Source of the DNA: Anaerolineaceae bacterium
Lineage (GTDB): Bacteria > Chloroflexota > Anaerolineae > Aggregatilineales > Phototrophicaceae
Length of the DNA stretch: 64,000 nucleotides
Reading direction: 5' to 3'
Assembly: GCA_002699585.1 (NCBI GenBank)
Contig: PABP01000021.1
Span: 434,001-498,000 of the forward strand
Shown here: positions 54,450-64,000 of the stretch, in pieces
Numbering within the stretch: the first letter of the stretch is position 1
Layout of the letters: each line of letters starts with the position of its first letter
Made by a program: the position numbers and the translations under genes
Notes under the pieces: generated by a model
What the model was told of the DNA's origin: nothing
The model's input: the letters and a program-made list of their open reading frames with translations, nothing else
Databases searched by the model: none

Positions 54450-54486
54450 GCCCAAATCTACCGAAATTGTAGATTTGGGCTTTTTT
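54450..54486 (+). terminator. SAM-riboswitch-controlled terminator
   Basis: GCCCAAATCTAC-cgaaatt-GTAGATTTGGGC is a perfect 12-bp stem followed by six T. ATCTACC of its 5' arm (54456-54462) can pair with GGTAGAT in the P1 3' strand (54366-54372), forming the antiterminator when SAM is absent. Confidence 0.9.
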
Positions 54487-54520
54487 GTTGCCCGCTGCCA
54501 AACAGAACAGAGGTGTACAA

Positions 54521-55804
54521 ATGGTAGAAGATCGTCATAACTTTGAACATTATAATGCGTCCGGTGCCCGTCCACGTGGGAACAGCACACGCGCTGTTCA
54601 TGCGGGTACAACCCGCAAAAAAGCCTTCAGCTCGCTGACGACACCCATTGTACAAAGCGCGACCTTCACCTTTGAAGATTCCGCCGACCTCTGCGACTTC
54701 ATGGATAAGAAAATCTGGGGCGATGGCCTCGACCGTGAAGAATATGGTCGTTACGGTAATCCAACTGTCTGGGCGGTAGAAGAACGCCTTGCTGCGCTTG
54801 ATGGCGCTGAAGATGCTGCGCTCTATTCATCGGGCATGGCCGCCGTGACATCGCTGCTGTTGACTATCCTCAAGTCCGGCCAGCATATCGTCATGACCGA
54901 TGACTGTTATCGCCGCACGCGCCAATTCTGTTTGACCGTTCTCAAGAAATTTGGCATCGAAACCAGCGTCGTGCCAATGGGCGACTATGACGCGCTAGAA
55001 GCCGCTATCATTCCCAAGAAAACGCGCCTCATCATCAGCGAAACGCCCACAAACCCATACCTGCGTGTTGCTGACCTGGAACGCATTGTGGAGATCGCTA
55101 AGGCCAATCGTGTCCTGACCATGATCGATACCACTTTTGCTACGCCTGTGAATCTGCGTCCGTTGGAGTGGGGCATTGACTTTGTGCTGCATAGCGCCAC
55201 CAAGTACCTCGGCGGCCACAATGACCTGCTAGCAGGTGTCATCACCGGGCGCGCAGATCGCCTGAAAGCCCTAAAAGACGCACGGGGTGTGCTCGGTAAC
55301 GTCCTTGATCCACAAGCGGCCTTTTTGCTGGAACGGGGTATTAAGACCCTGGGTGTTCGTGTTAATCAGCAGAATCGCTCGGCACAGGCTGTTGCCGAGT
55401 TCTTAGAAGGGCATTCGAAAATTGAACGTGTCTGGTATCCGGGTCTGGATTCGCACCCCGATCACGAGGTCGCCACGTCGCAAATGACAGGTTTTGGGGG
55501 CGTCGTCAGTTTTGAAGTCGCTGGTTCACTGGAAGATACCAGCTTGTTCATTGACCTGTGCCGTATTCCTTATATCGCACCCAGCCTGGGCGGTGTGGAA
55601 AGTCTGATCGAGCAGCCTGCGCTGGTCAGCTTCTACGAGTTGACGACTGAAGAACGCCTCAAAGTGGGCATCAAGAACAATCTGGTGCGTTTTGCCATCG
55701 GCATTGAAGATACCGACGACATCATCGCCGATCTAGATCAAGCTCTGCTGGGTATTCCTGATCGCCGCCTAGAAGTGGCCTGGGAAGCGCGTTTCCGTCA
55801 GTAG
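54521..55804 (+). CDS. Cystathionine gamma-synthase/O-acylhomoserine-type Cys/Met-metabolism PLP enzyme
   Basis: ATG 54521 follows AGAGGTG; an earlier TTG lies inside the terminator. The 427-residue protein has TRAVHAGTT, EEYGRYGNPTVWAVEERLAALDGAE, and the PLP Lys in HSATKYLGGHND. LGGVESLIEQPA is near the end. This group makes cystathionine or homocysteine from an activated homoserine. The SAM riboswitch and neighbouring thrB and thrC place it in methionine synthesis. The exact substrate (O-phospho-, acetyl- or succinylhomoserine) cannot be told; the plant-like N-terminal layout favours cystathionine gamma-synthase. Confidence 0.85.
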   Translation: MVEDRHNFEHYNASGARPRGNSTRAVHAGTTRKKAFSSLTTPIVQSATFTFEDSADLCDFMDKKIWGDGLDREEYGRYGNPTVWAVEERLAALDGAEDAALYSSGMAAVTSLLLTILKSGQHIVMTDDCYRRTRQFCLTVLKKFGIETSVVPMGDYDALEAAIIPKKTRLIISETPTNPYLRVADLERIVEIAKANRVLTMIDTTFATPVNLRPLEWGIDFVLHSATKYLGGHNDLLAGVITGRADRLKALKDARGVLGNVLDPQAAFLLERGIKTLGVRVNQQNRSAQAVAEFLEGHSKIERVWYPGLDSHPDHEVATSQMTGFGGVVSFEVAGSLEDTSLFIDLCRIPYIAPSLGGVESLIEQPALVSFYELTTEERLKVGIKNNLVRFAIGIEDTDDIIADLDQALLGIPDRRLEVAWEARFRQ

Positions 55805-55831
55805 ACATCCCTAGCAGGATAGCATTTGTGC

Positions 55832-55863
55832 AAAAAAGTGCCCGTTTATACGGGCACTTTTTC
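55832..55863 (+). terminator. Terminator after the Met-pathway gene, overlapping thrC stop
   Basis: AAAGTGCCCGT-ttat-ACGGGCACTTT (55835-55860) is flanked by A and T runs and can act on either strand. The thrC stop codon (55846-55848) falls in its loop. Confidence 0.85.
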
Positions 55864-57135
55864 TTTATCGAGGATTTCTACAATAGCGTCAATATCATCA
55901 CCAACCTGCAACAGCCGATTGGCATATTGGCCCGTGATGTCTTCCAACATATTGCTGTGGTAGCCGATGGTCGCGTCTGGGTCTTTGAGCACATGGCCTG
56001 TCAGGATGCCCACAACCGTTGAACCTGGCTCAATGATGCCTTTTTCCACAAGTTTGCGTGTTCCAGCTAATGAACAGGCCGATGCCGGTTCACAGCCAAT
56101 GCCTGCGCGGTCGATAAGGGCCTTAGCATCCATAATCTGCTGATCAGTCACGGATTCGACCACGCCGTTGGTCCATCGTACTGTACGGACAGCCTTCTGA
56201 TAATTCACAGGATTGCCGATCTTGATGGCTGTGGCGATGGTATGAGCTTTTTGCGCTTCATAATCCTGGAAGTCAGACAAGTAGCTTTCGTACAACGGGC
56301 TAGCTCCTTCCGCCTGGATAATAGCCACGCGCGGGAGTTTGTCGATCAAGCCCAGGTCGTACATTTCTTTTAAACCTTTGCCAAATGCCGAACTGTTCCC
56401 CAGGTTGCCGCCAGGACACACAATCCAATCTGGCGCTTGCCAGCTTAACTGCTGCAAGGCCTCAATCATGATACTCTTCTGGCCTTCCAGCCGGAACGGG
56501 TTGACGGAATTGAGCACGTAAATACCGAGTTTTTCACTGGCTTCGCGCACCAGTTCCAGATTGCGATCAAAATCGGCATCGATGCGTAGGCAGGTTGCCC
56601 CGTAGGCCAAGCCCTGAGCGAGTTTCCCCAGCGCAATCGCTTTATTCTGTAGGAAGATGATGCCTTCCATGCCTGCCAGTGCGGCATAACTGGCCAATGA
56701 GGCTGACGTATTGCCCGTCGATGCGCAAGCCACGCGGTCCATGCCCAGGACGCGCGCCTGCGTGACGCCACCCGTCATACCACGATCTTTGAACGAACCA
56801 GTGGGATTTTCACCCTCATGTTTGAGGTATAGCGTATCGACCCCAGCCCAGCTCGCCAGTCGTGGCATAGGGTACAGATTGGTGTTGCCCTCGGGTTTTG
56901 AAACGATCAGGCTGTCGTCGATGTCAGGGTATACCAGCTCTTTATAACGCCACACGCCGCTGTTATAGGGTGGCTGTAAGCTGCCTAGCCGCTTATCGAA
57001 CAATTCACGAGTAATCGTTATATCAGTCCAGTCATGGATAACATCCAGTAGTCCGCCACATTCATCGCAGACGTAGCGTACTTCATCAATCGCATAGTCG
57101 GTTTTGCAATCCATGCATTGCAGCTTGCTTGGCAT
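55846..57135 (-). CDS. thrC: Threonine synthase
   Basis: The 429-residue PLP enzyme has an N-terminal zinc-ribbon-like segment (CMDCKTDYAIDEVRYVCDECGG), the PLP Lys in NPTGSFKDRGMTGGV, ACASTGNTSASLA, and the glycine-rich PGGNLGNSSAFGKG. It converts O-phosphohomoserine to threonine. It is convergent with the cystathionine gamma-synthase gene and divergent from thrB, 75 bp away; the shared gap should hold both promoters. The last residues are encoded inside a terminator stem. Confidence 0.95.
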   Translation of the reverse strand: MPSKLQCMDCKTDYAIDEVRYVCDECGGLLDVIHDWTDITITRELFDKRLGSLQPPYNSGVWRYKELVYPDIDDSLIVSKPEGNTNLYPMPRLASWAGVDTLYLKHEGENPTGSFKDRGMTGGVTQARVLGMDRVACASTGNTSASLASYAALAGMEGIIFLQNKAIALGKLAQGLAYGATCLRIDADFDRNLELVREASEKLGIYVLNSVNPFRLEGQKSIMIEALQQLSWQAPDWIVCPGGNLGNSSAFGKGLKEMYDLGLIDKLPRVAIIQAEGASPLYESYLSDFQDYEAQKAHTIATAIKIGNPVNYQKAVRTVRWTNGVVESVTDQQIMDAKALIDRAGIGCEPASACSLAGTRKLVEKGIIEPGSTVVGILTGHVLKDPDATIGYHSNMLEDITGQYANRLLQVGDDIDAIVEILDKEKVPV

Positions 57136-57210
57136 TGATGTTATCCTCTGACAGTTTGATTGTTTCGACGATATTTAATCACTTCCTTCTCATAAAGATA
57201 GCGATTTTCT

Positions 57211-58158
57211 ATGGTGATTGCCAGAGCAGAAGCATTTGCACCCGCAACCGTTGCCAACATGGGCGTTGGATTCGATATTTTGGGCCTCGCTGTCAGTGGG
57301 GTAGGCGATACCGTCATTGCTGAGCGCCGCCCTGAACCCGGCGCGGTGATGCTCGCAATCGAAGGCGACAATGGCAAAATTCCTCTCGATGCGGATAAGA
57401 ATGTAGCCACCATTGCTGCCAATGCACTGCTGCAACAAATAGGCTCGGAGGAAGGTGTGGCTATCACGCTAAAAAAGGGCTTGCCAATCGGCAGCGGTCT
57501 GGGGAGCAGTGCTGCTAGCGCGGTTGCCGCCGCTGTTGCAGTCAACGCACTCCTCGGTGAGCCGTTATCCAGAGAAGAACTCTTGCCTGCCTGTCTGGAA
57601 GGCGAAGCGGCTGTCAGTGGCTACCATGCCGATAACGTCGCGCCGTCGCTTTTAGGTGGCATCACCCTGACAACAGGCACAACCCTTTCTGATATTCGTA
57701 AATTGCCCATTCCTGCGAATTTGTATCTGGTACTGGTCACCCCCGATGTTGAGGTGCCGACAGCATTAGCGCGTAAGGCCCTGCCGTCGACCATCCCGCT
57801 CAAGCAGATGGTGCACCAGACCGGAGCCGTTGCACAACTCGTGGATGCCATCTATCGTTCCGATGTCAAAGCTATTGCCCGTTCTATGGCGTCCGACCAG
57901 GTGGTTGAGCCAGCGCGTGCTCATTTGATGCCATACTTGACGGAAGCCCGTGCCGCTGCGTCTGAAGCCGGTGCGCAAGCCCTCGTCATTAGTGGGGCAG
58001 GCCCGACGTTGTGTGCCGTGCTGGATGGCGATGCCCATGCTTCACAGGTCGCTGAGGCATTAGATAATGTCTATAAATCCCACGGTATGGCCTGTGTCGT
58101 GCGTCAGACACAGGTTGCTGCCGACGGAGCCATTGTATTGGACTCATCATCCATCTGA
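57211..58158 (+). CDS. thrB: Homoserine kinase
   Basis: The 315-residue GHMP kinase has the substrate motif APATVANMGVGFDILGLA, the ATP loop PIGSGLGSSAASAVA, and the C-terminal motif SGAGPTLCAV. It phosphorylates homoserine. Together with thrC it provides threonine and also the phosphohomoserine that could feed the neighbouring cystathionine gamma-synthase. It is divergent from thrC. Confidence 0.95.
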   Translation: MVIARAEAFAPATVANMGVGFDILGLAVSGVGDTVIAERRPEPGAVMLAIEGDNGKIPLDADKNVATIAANALLQQIGSEEGVAITLKKGLPIGSGLGSSAASAVAAAVAVNALLGEPLSREELLPACLEGEAAVSGYHADNVAPSLLGGITLTTGTTLSDIRKLPIPANLYLVLVTPDVEVPTALARKALPSTIPLKQMVHQTGAVAQLVDAIYRSDVKAIARSMASDQVVEPARAHLMPYLTEARAAASEAGAQALVISGAGPTLCAVLDGDAHASQVAEALDNVYKSHGMACVVRQTQVAADGAIVLDSSSI

Positions 58159-58185
58159 TTCGCTAGGGCAATAACGGCCCGACAA

Positions 58186-58194
58186 TGATATAAT
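58186..58194 (+). promoter_or_regulatory. Extended -10 promoter element (TGnTATAAT)
   Basis: TGATATAAT lies about 40 bp before the small membrane ORF at 58229 and 28 bp after thrB. The -35 region (GGGCAA) is weak. Confidence 0.5.
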
Positions 58195-58228
58195 CGCTCT
58201 GAGTGTCCCCTTTATTGAGGCGGTATTT

Positions 58229-58360
58229 GTGAAAATCTTGACAATCAAAATTGTGGTTTTTATACTGGTATCGTTCTCCTTAATCTATGTTGCAGCACAA
58301 CTTATGCACAAGGCCACTCAGTTTAGTCAGAAGACAGACGTAAAGAGTGTTTTATTATGA
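58229..58360 (+). CDS. Possible 43-residue membrane peptide coupled to the aldehyde dehydrogenase
   Basis: A GTG start with GAGG 8 bp upstream opens a 43-residue frame whose stop TGA overlaps the next gene's ATG (ATGA). Residues 3-23 (ILTIKIVVFILVSFSLIYVAA) form one transmembrane helix, followed by a short polar tail. The extended -10 promoter upstream and the overlap support expression. It was not recognised and could be a chance frame. Confidence 0.5.
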   Translation: MKILTIKIVVFILVSFSLIYVAAQLMHKATQFSQKTDVKSVLL

Positions 58361-59862
58361 CCATTACGGTACGTAACTTTATCAATGGTGAGCTTGTCGC
58401 GGCTCAATCTGGCAAAACCTTCCAGAGCATCAACCCCGCGACCGAAGAAGTCCTCGCCGTTGCTCCCGATAGCACTTCTGCTGACGTAGACGCGGCTGTT
58501 CAGGCTGCGAAGTCGGCATACAACGCTTGGCGCCTGACACCTGCGCCGCGCCGTGGCGAAATTCTCTATCGCGTTGCTGAAATTCTCAAAGAGCGCAAAG
58601 AAGAACTTTCAGCGCTCATGACCCAGGAAATGGGTAAGATCATCGCGGAGACGCGCGGTGATGTGCAAGAAGCCATCGACATGGCCTACTATATGGGTGG
58701 TGAAGGCCGCCGCCTGATGGGGTATACCTCCCCGGTAGAAATGCCGAACAAGTTTGGCATGGCCCTGCGCGATTCAGTCGGTATCGTTGGCCTGATTACC
58801 CCCTGGAATTTCCCGGTGGCAGTTCCTAGCTGGAAGATCCTGCCAGCCTTGATAGCGGGCAACAGCATTGTCTGGAAACCCGGCGAAGATGTTCCGGCCT
58901 CTGCTGAAATGTTTGCTCAGGCATTCGCCGATGCAGGCTTGCCTGCTGGTGTACTCAATGTCGTTAACGGCTTTGGCCCGGATGCAGGTGGCCCGCTAGT
59001 GGCCCATCCTGATGTGCGAATTCTGTCCTTCACAGGCTCCACCGATACAGGTATTGCTGTTTATACCAAAGCGGCCTCCCTCGGTAAGAAAGTCACGCTG
59101 GAGATGGGCGGCAAAAATGCCATCATCGTCATGGATGATGCCAATCTTGATCTGGCCGTTGATGCCATCACCTGGAGCGCTTACGGCACGACTGGCCAGC
59201 GTTGCACGGCCACCAGCCGTTTGATTGTCCAGAAGGGCATCAAGCCGCGCCTGATGGAAGCCCTTGTCGCCAAAGCCAAATCGATCCGCATGGGCGATGG
59301 CCTCGACCCCAACGTGGACATGGGGCCATTGGTCAATCCCAAAGCCCTTGAAAAAGTCAGTAGCTATATGGATGTTGCCAAATCAGAAGGTGTCAAAATC
59401 CTGACAGGTGGTGCGCCTGCTGACATAGAAAAAGGCTACTTCTTCCAACCTACGCTCTTTGATGGCGTCGAAGCTGGTATGCGCGTCGAACAAGAGGAAA
59501 TCTTTGGCCCGGTGCTTTCCGTCATTGAAGTTGCTGACTTTGCCGAAGCAGTGAAGGTCAACAACAGCACGCGCTATGGCTTGTCCAGCAGCATCTTCAC
59601 TGAAAATGTGAACGATGCCTTCCGTGCCATTCGTGATCTGACAACAGGCATTGTCTATATCAATCACGGCACAACTGGCGCGGAAATTCAGTTCCCGTTC
59701 GGCGGGACGCGCGGTACGGGCAATGGCATGCGCGAAGCAGGGCAGGCCGCCCTGACGAGCTTTACAGAATGGAAATCCGTCTATGTCGATTACAGTGGCC
59801 GCTTGCAGCGCGCCCAGATCGACACAGAAGATGTTTTAAGTCGCGAATTAACGAGCGATTAG
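58357..59862 (+). CDS. NAD(P)-dependent aldehyde dehydrogenase
   Basis: The 501-residue protein has all ALDH core motifs: TPWNFPVAVPSWKILPAL, SFTGSTDTG, catalytic Glu in LEMGGKNA, catalytic Cys in TTGQRCTATSR, and EEIFGPVLSV. The C-terminal GAEIQFPFGGTRGTGNGMREAG is typical of the ALDH7-like group that oxidises aminoadipate semialdehyde or related aldehydes. Substrate is not certain. Start overlaps the small membrane frame upstream; iscX follows after 69 bp. Confidence 0.92.
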   Translation: MTITVRNFINGELVAAQSGKTFQSINPATEEVLAVAPDSTSADVDAAVQAAKSAYNAWRLTPAPRRGEILYRVAEILKERKEELSALMTQEMGKIIAETRGDVQEAIDMAYYMGGEGRRLMGYTSPVEMPNKFGMALRDSVGIVGLITPWNFPVAVPSWKILPALIAGNSIVWKPGEDVPASAEMFAQAFADAGLPAGVLNVVNGFGPDAGGPLVAHPDVRILSFTGSTDTGIAVYTKAASLGKKVTLEMGGKNAIIVMDDANLDLAVDAITWSAYGTTGQRCTATSRLIVQKGIKPRLMEALVAKAKSIRMGDGLDPNVDMGPLVNPKALEKVSSYMDVAKSEGVKILTGGAPADIEKGYFFQPTLFDGVEAGMRVEQEEIFGPVLSVIEVADFAEAVKVNNSTRYGLSSSIFTENVNDAFRAIRDLTTGIVYINHGTTGAEIQFPFGGTRGTGNGMREAGQAALTSFTEWKSVYVDYSGRLQRAQIDTEDVLSRELTSD

Positions 59863-59931
59863 CAATCGTTGGCATGCCTGCTCTTGCGTCTCATTTAGGT
59901 TCGCAATGCAGGTAGAAATTCGGTACTGTAT

Positions 59932-60144
59932 ATGAGTCTTGATGCGTTATATTGGGACGCAACCTATGAAATTGTCTGTTCCCTGGACGACACATATCCA
60001 GATATCGTAATTGATGATGTGGGTATTGATCAGTTGTACAAAATGATAGTGGCGCTTCCAAACTTCGCTGATGACCCTGCACTGGTAAACAACGGCATTC
60101 TGAACGCGATCTTGCGGGAGTGGTACGAGGAGAAGATGGGCTAA
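59932..60144 (+). CDS. iscX: Iron-sulfur assembly protein IscX family
   Basis: The 70-residue acidic protein matches IscX (YfhJ): WDATYEI at the start, SLDDTYPD, the segment IDQLYKMIVALPNFADDP, and the ending ILNAILREWYEEKMG. IscX binds IscS and modulates iron donation in Fe-S assembly. Here it sits directly before nuoB (the stop TAA abuts the nuoB ATG), so it is coupled with complex I subunits carrying Fe-S clusters. No isc or suf genes are in the window. Confidence 0.85.
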   Translation: MSLDALYWDATYEIVCSLDDTYPDIVIDDVGIDQLYKMIVALPNFADDPALVNNGILNAILREWYEEKMG

Positions 60145-61020
60145 ATGGAACTCAATCTGCAAGAATTGAATAAGACTGAGTATCCGATACCGGTTGAACT
60201 TCAAAGTAACGTTGCCATCACCAGCTTGTCGAGCGTGTACAACTGGGGACGGCGTAATTCAATGTGGCCGATGTTATTTGGTCTCGCTTGTTGTGCGATT
60301 GAGATGATTGCGACTGCGACATCTCGTTTTGACTTCTCCCGTTTCGGTATGGAAGTCATGCGCGCCACACCGCGCCAATCGGACCTCATGATTGTCTCCG
60401 GTACGGTTACGAAGAAAATGGTTGTCCCGATTGTGCGCCTCTACAATCAGATGCCAGAACCGAAGTACGTTCTGGCGATGGGTGCCTGCGCTAGCGGCGG
60501 TGGTCCCTTCAAAGAAGGCTACAATGTCGTTTCTGGTATCGACAAGTATTTACCTGTTGATGTCTATGTGCCGGGTTGCCCGCCAACCCCACAGGCCTTG
60601 CTCTATGGCTTGATTGCTCTCCAGAAGAAAATTGACGGCCAGTCATTGTCTGTCGCCGATGATGTGCCCTGGTATGGTGTTGGTCCCTCGGAACCGGCCC
60701 CTGTGCCGATTCTTGGCCCGGACATCATTGACCCGCGTCAGATGGATATGATTCGCCGACAGGCGGAGGCCGCAGCCAATGTCAAAACGGAAGAGCCTGT
60801 TTATCATCTGAATGCGGTGCGTGAACTGCCTGCGTTGGATGCGGAACAGGCCGTAGCAGTTGCTGCCCGGCCAAAAGCGAGTACGGCGGTTGATGAATCC
60901 ATTGAAATGAAATCATTCTCACAGGCGGGGATGTCAGCAGATGCGATTGAAGCGCTGCGCGTCAAGCGCCGCGAGAATGCGCTCCAGCGCAAAGCCGCAC
61001 GTCTGGCGAAGGAAGGCTAA
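60145..61020 (+). CDS. nuoB: NADH-quinone oxidoreductase subunit B with long C-terminal tail
   Basis: The 291-residue protein carries cluster N2 ligands C49 and C50 (GLACCAIEM), C115 (MGACASGGG) and C145 (VPGCPPTPQ). The conserved core ends near 165; ordinary NuoB is about 160-190 residues. The tail of about 120 residues ends in [17 protein letters not shown] (274-290), nearly the same as the NuoI C-terminus. It is translated right after iscX and 3 bp before nuoCD. The tail's role is unknown. Confidence 0.95.
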   Translation: MELNLQELNKTEYPIPVELQSNVAITSLSSVYNWGRRNSMWPMLFGLACCAIEMIATATSRFDFSRFGMEVMRATPRQSDLMIVSGTVTKKMVVPIVRLYNQMPEPKYVLAMGACASGGGPFKEGYNVVSGIDKYLPVDVYVPGCPPTPQALLYGLIALQKKIDGQSLSVADDVPWYGVGPSEPAPVPILGPDIIDPRQMDMIRRQAEAAANVKTEEPVYHLNAVRELPALDAEQAVAVAARPKASTAVDESIEMKSFSQAGMSADAIEALRVKRRENALQRKAARLAKEG

Positions 61021-61023
61021 ATA

Positions 61024-62907
<1,884 letters not shown>

Positions 62908-62949
62908 TCCGCGCTGACGGATGAACGTGACGCAAACACGAGTCGTGTG

Positions 62950-63021
62950 ATGATGTCATGGTTGAATATTGAAGGCCTATTTGCTGAGCAATTGCGAGCA
63001 ATGACAATGAGGTGGTTATGA
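62950..63021 (+). CDS. Possible 23-residue peptide overlapping nuoI
   Basis: ATG 62950 opens a 23-residue frame (starts MMSWLNIEGLFAE) whose stop TGA overlaps the nuoI ATG (ATGA). It lies in the 110-bp gap between nuoCD and nuoI. No strong ribosome site precedes it and no family was recognised. It may be a coupling frame or chance. Confidence 0.3.
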   Translation: MMSWLNIEGLFAEQLRAMTMRWL

Positions 63022-63884
63022 ATGGTGTAGGCTTTGCCAAGGGGATGTGGGTAACTCTCCGGCATTTCCTTGAAACTTATGTAGATGATGTGCGCTACGG
63101 TTTTCGCAAGTACGCGCCTGATCTTGACAACTTTGAGACTCGCCAGGGTGTGGATGCACAGGGCGCGTTTACTGTGCAATACCCTGACGAAAAAGTAGCG
63201 GTTCCAGAGCGCTTTCGCTTTGTGCCGTTCCTGGTTGTGGAAAACTACGATCACGAGGAACGTCCCGGTAAGGACTGGTGCACGAGCTGTGGTATCTGCG
63301 CAAAAGTGTGTCCGCCACAATGCATCTGGATCGTGCGCAGCAATGACCCTGAAACAGGCCGTCCCGTCCCGGAGCCAGAAGCCTTCTTCATTGACATTGA
63401 CATCTGCATGAACTGTGGCTTCTGCGCTGAGTTCTGCCCGTTCGATGCCATCAAGATGGATCATGACTACGAACTGGCCAGTTACGACCGTACAACCAAT
63501 CATATCTTCGACAAAGATAAACTGTCGAAGGAATTCCGCTACTGGAACACCATCGCTCCGACGCGTGCTGTAGAAGAAGCTGAGGCGCGTGGCGGATGGG
63601 AACACAAAGACGTCCAGAAAGAAGCTCGGCGCGGGGGATCCACCCGTGACAAGAAGGCTGACGCGGCACGTGCCGAAAAGCGTGAGGCAGTTCGTGCTCG
63701 TAAAGAAGCGGCTGCCGCCCCTAAAGCCGAAGCTCCGGCTGCTGAGGCCGCACCAGCCAAAGAAGAACCGGCTGCTGAGGCACCATGGAACGATGATGAA
63801 GAACAGAAGCGCAAACGCCGTGAAGCCGCGCTGCGTCGTAAAGCAGCCCGTGCTGCCAAGCGCGCGGAAGATGGCGATAGTTAA
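63018..63884 (+). CDS. nuoI: NADH-quinone oxidoreductase subunit I with basic Ala-rich tail
   Basis: ATG 63018 follows GAGG at 5 bp. The 288-residue ferredoxin-like protein has two 4Fe-4S sites: C88-x2-C91-x2-C94-x3-C98 and C130-x2-C133-x2-C136-x3-C140. An insertion of about 30 residues separates the N-terminal helix from FTVQYPDEK. The tail from about 190 is Ala, Lys and Glu rich and ends in KRREAALRRKAARAAKRA, matching the NuoB end. It is the last gene before a strong terminator, so nuoA, nuoH and the others must lie elsewhere. Confidence 0.94.
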   Translation: MNGVGFAKGMWVTLRHFLETYVDDVRYGFRKYAPDLDNFETRQGVDAQGAFTVQYPDEKVAVPERFRFVPFLVVENYDHEERPGKDWCTSCGICAKVCPPQCIWIVRSNDPETGRPVPEPEAFFIDIDICMNCGFCAEFCPFDAIKMDHDYELASYDRTTNHIFDKDKLSKEFRYWNTIAPTRAVEEAEARGGWEHKDVQKEARRGGSTRDKKADAARAEKREAVRARKEAAAAPKAEAPAAEAAPAKEEPAAEAPWNDDEEQKRKRREAALRRKAARAAKRAEDGDS

Positions 63885-63910
63885 CCCAACCGCATTCTGA
63901 CCGCAAGAGA

Positions 63911-63940
63911 AGCCTGGCCAAACTTGACCAGGCTTTTTTT
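63911..63940 (+). terminator. Terminator after nuoI
   Basis: AGCCTGG-ccaaacttga-CCAGGCT is a 7-bp stem followed by seven T. It ends the iscX-nuoB-nuoCD-nuoI unit. The final 60 bp of the window hold nothing recognised. Confidence 0.88.
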
Positions 63941-64000
63941 AAACCAGGTTACTGTAGCCAAAAGGGTAAGTACGTGCTAGCGCGAGGCGTCCATTAGCAA

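Overview
The window reads as an ordinary chromosomal segment of a Chloroflexota bacterium, probably of the Anaerolineae or a related lineage. This is inferred from gene content and style: several secreted LysM proteins with Thr/Pro/Glu-rich linkers, a carbamoyltransferase flanked by DUF5989- and SxtJ-like proteins, complex I subunits with Ala/Lys-rich tails, and a citramalate synthase inside a leucine cluster. No phage, insertion sequence, CRISPR array or rRNA was seen. Coding density is high, GC is moderate, GTG and TTG starts are common, and several promoters have an extended -10 (TGnTATAAT).

Layout. 0-8.3 kb is envelope related: a truncated LysM/glycoside-hydrolase-like secreted protein, a zinc-ribbon membrane protein with a coiled-coil protein and an SPFH protein, a GT-C glycosyltransferase with a NERD-like membrane protein, and a secreted CARDB protein. 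8.3-11.3 kb is yajC-secD-secF. 11.3-16 kb holds two histidine kinases, a sirtuin and a receiver/ParA-type ATPase. 16-21.9 kb has mutL, two paralogous LysM envelope proteins, a degenerate nucleotidyltransferase and a small HEAT protein. 21.9-28.2 kb is a T-box-controlled methyltransferase-valS unit, udk, tRNA-Thr(CGT) and purH. 28.3-35.8 kb has a type II NADH dehydrogenase, the carbamoyltransferase cluster, a Lon-N protein, a sulfurtransferase and a CelD-like acyltransferase. 35.9-50.3 kb is amino-acid biosynthesis: argGH, then ilvE-ilvB-ilvN-ilvC-leuA-leuC-leuD-cimA-leuB. 50.3-54.1 kb has a Clp-N/kinase-like fusion with an FHA protein, and murA. 54.2-58.2 kb has a SAM riboswitch with cystathionine gamma-synthase, thrC and thrB. 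58.2-64 kb has an aldehyde dehydrogenase and iscX-nuoB-nuoCD-nuoI.

The most notable theme is RNA-level control of amino-acid genes. Within about 30 kb there is a valine T-box (specifier GUC), an arginine-rich leader peptide with a competing terminator before argG (probably translated from a leaderless mRNA), a leader peptide with 13 consecutive Ile/Leu/Val codons and a textbook antiterminator/terminator pair before ilvE, and a SAM-I riboswitch whose P1 3' strand can pair with the terminator. Other points for follow-up are a MutL that has lost its endonuclease metal-site motifs, the Clp-N/kinase/FHA pair, and a basic C-terminal motif shared by NuoB and NuoI.
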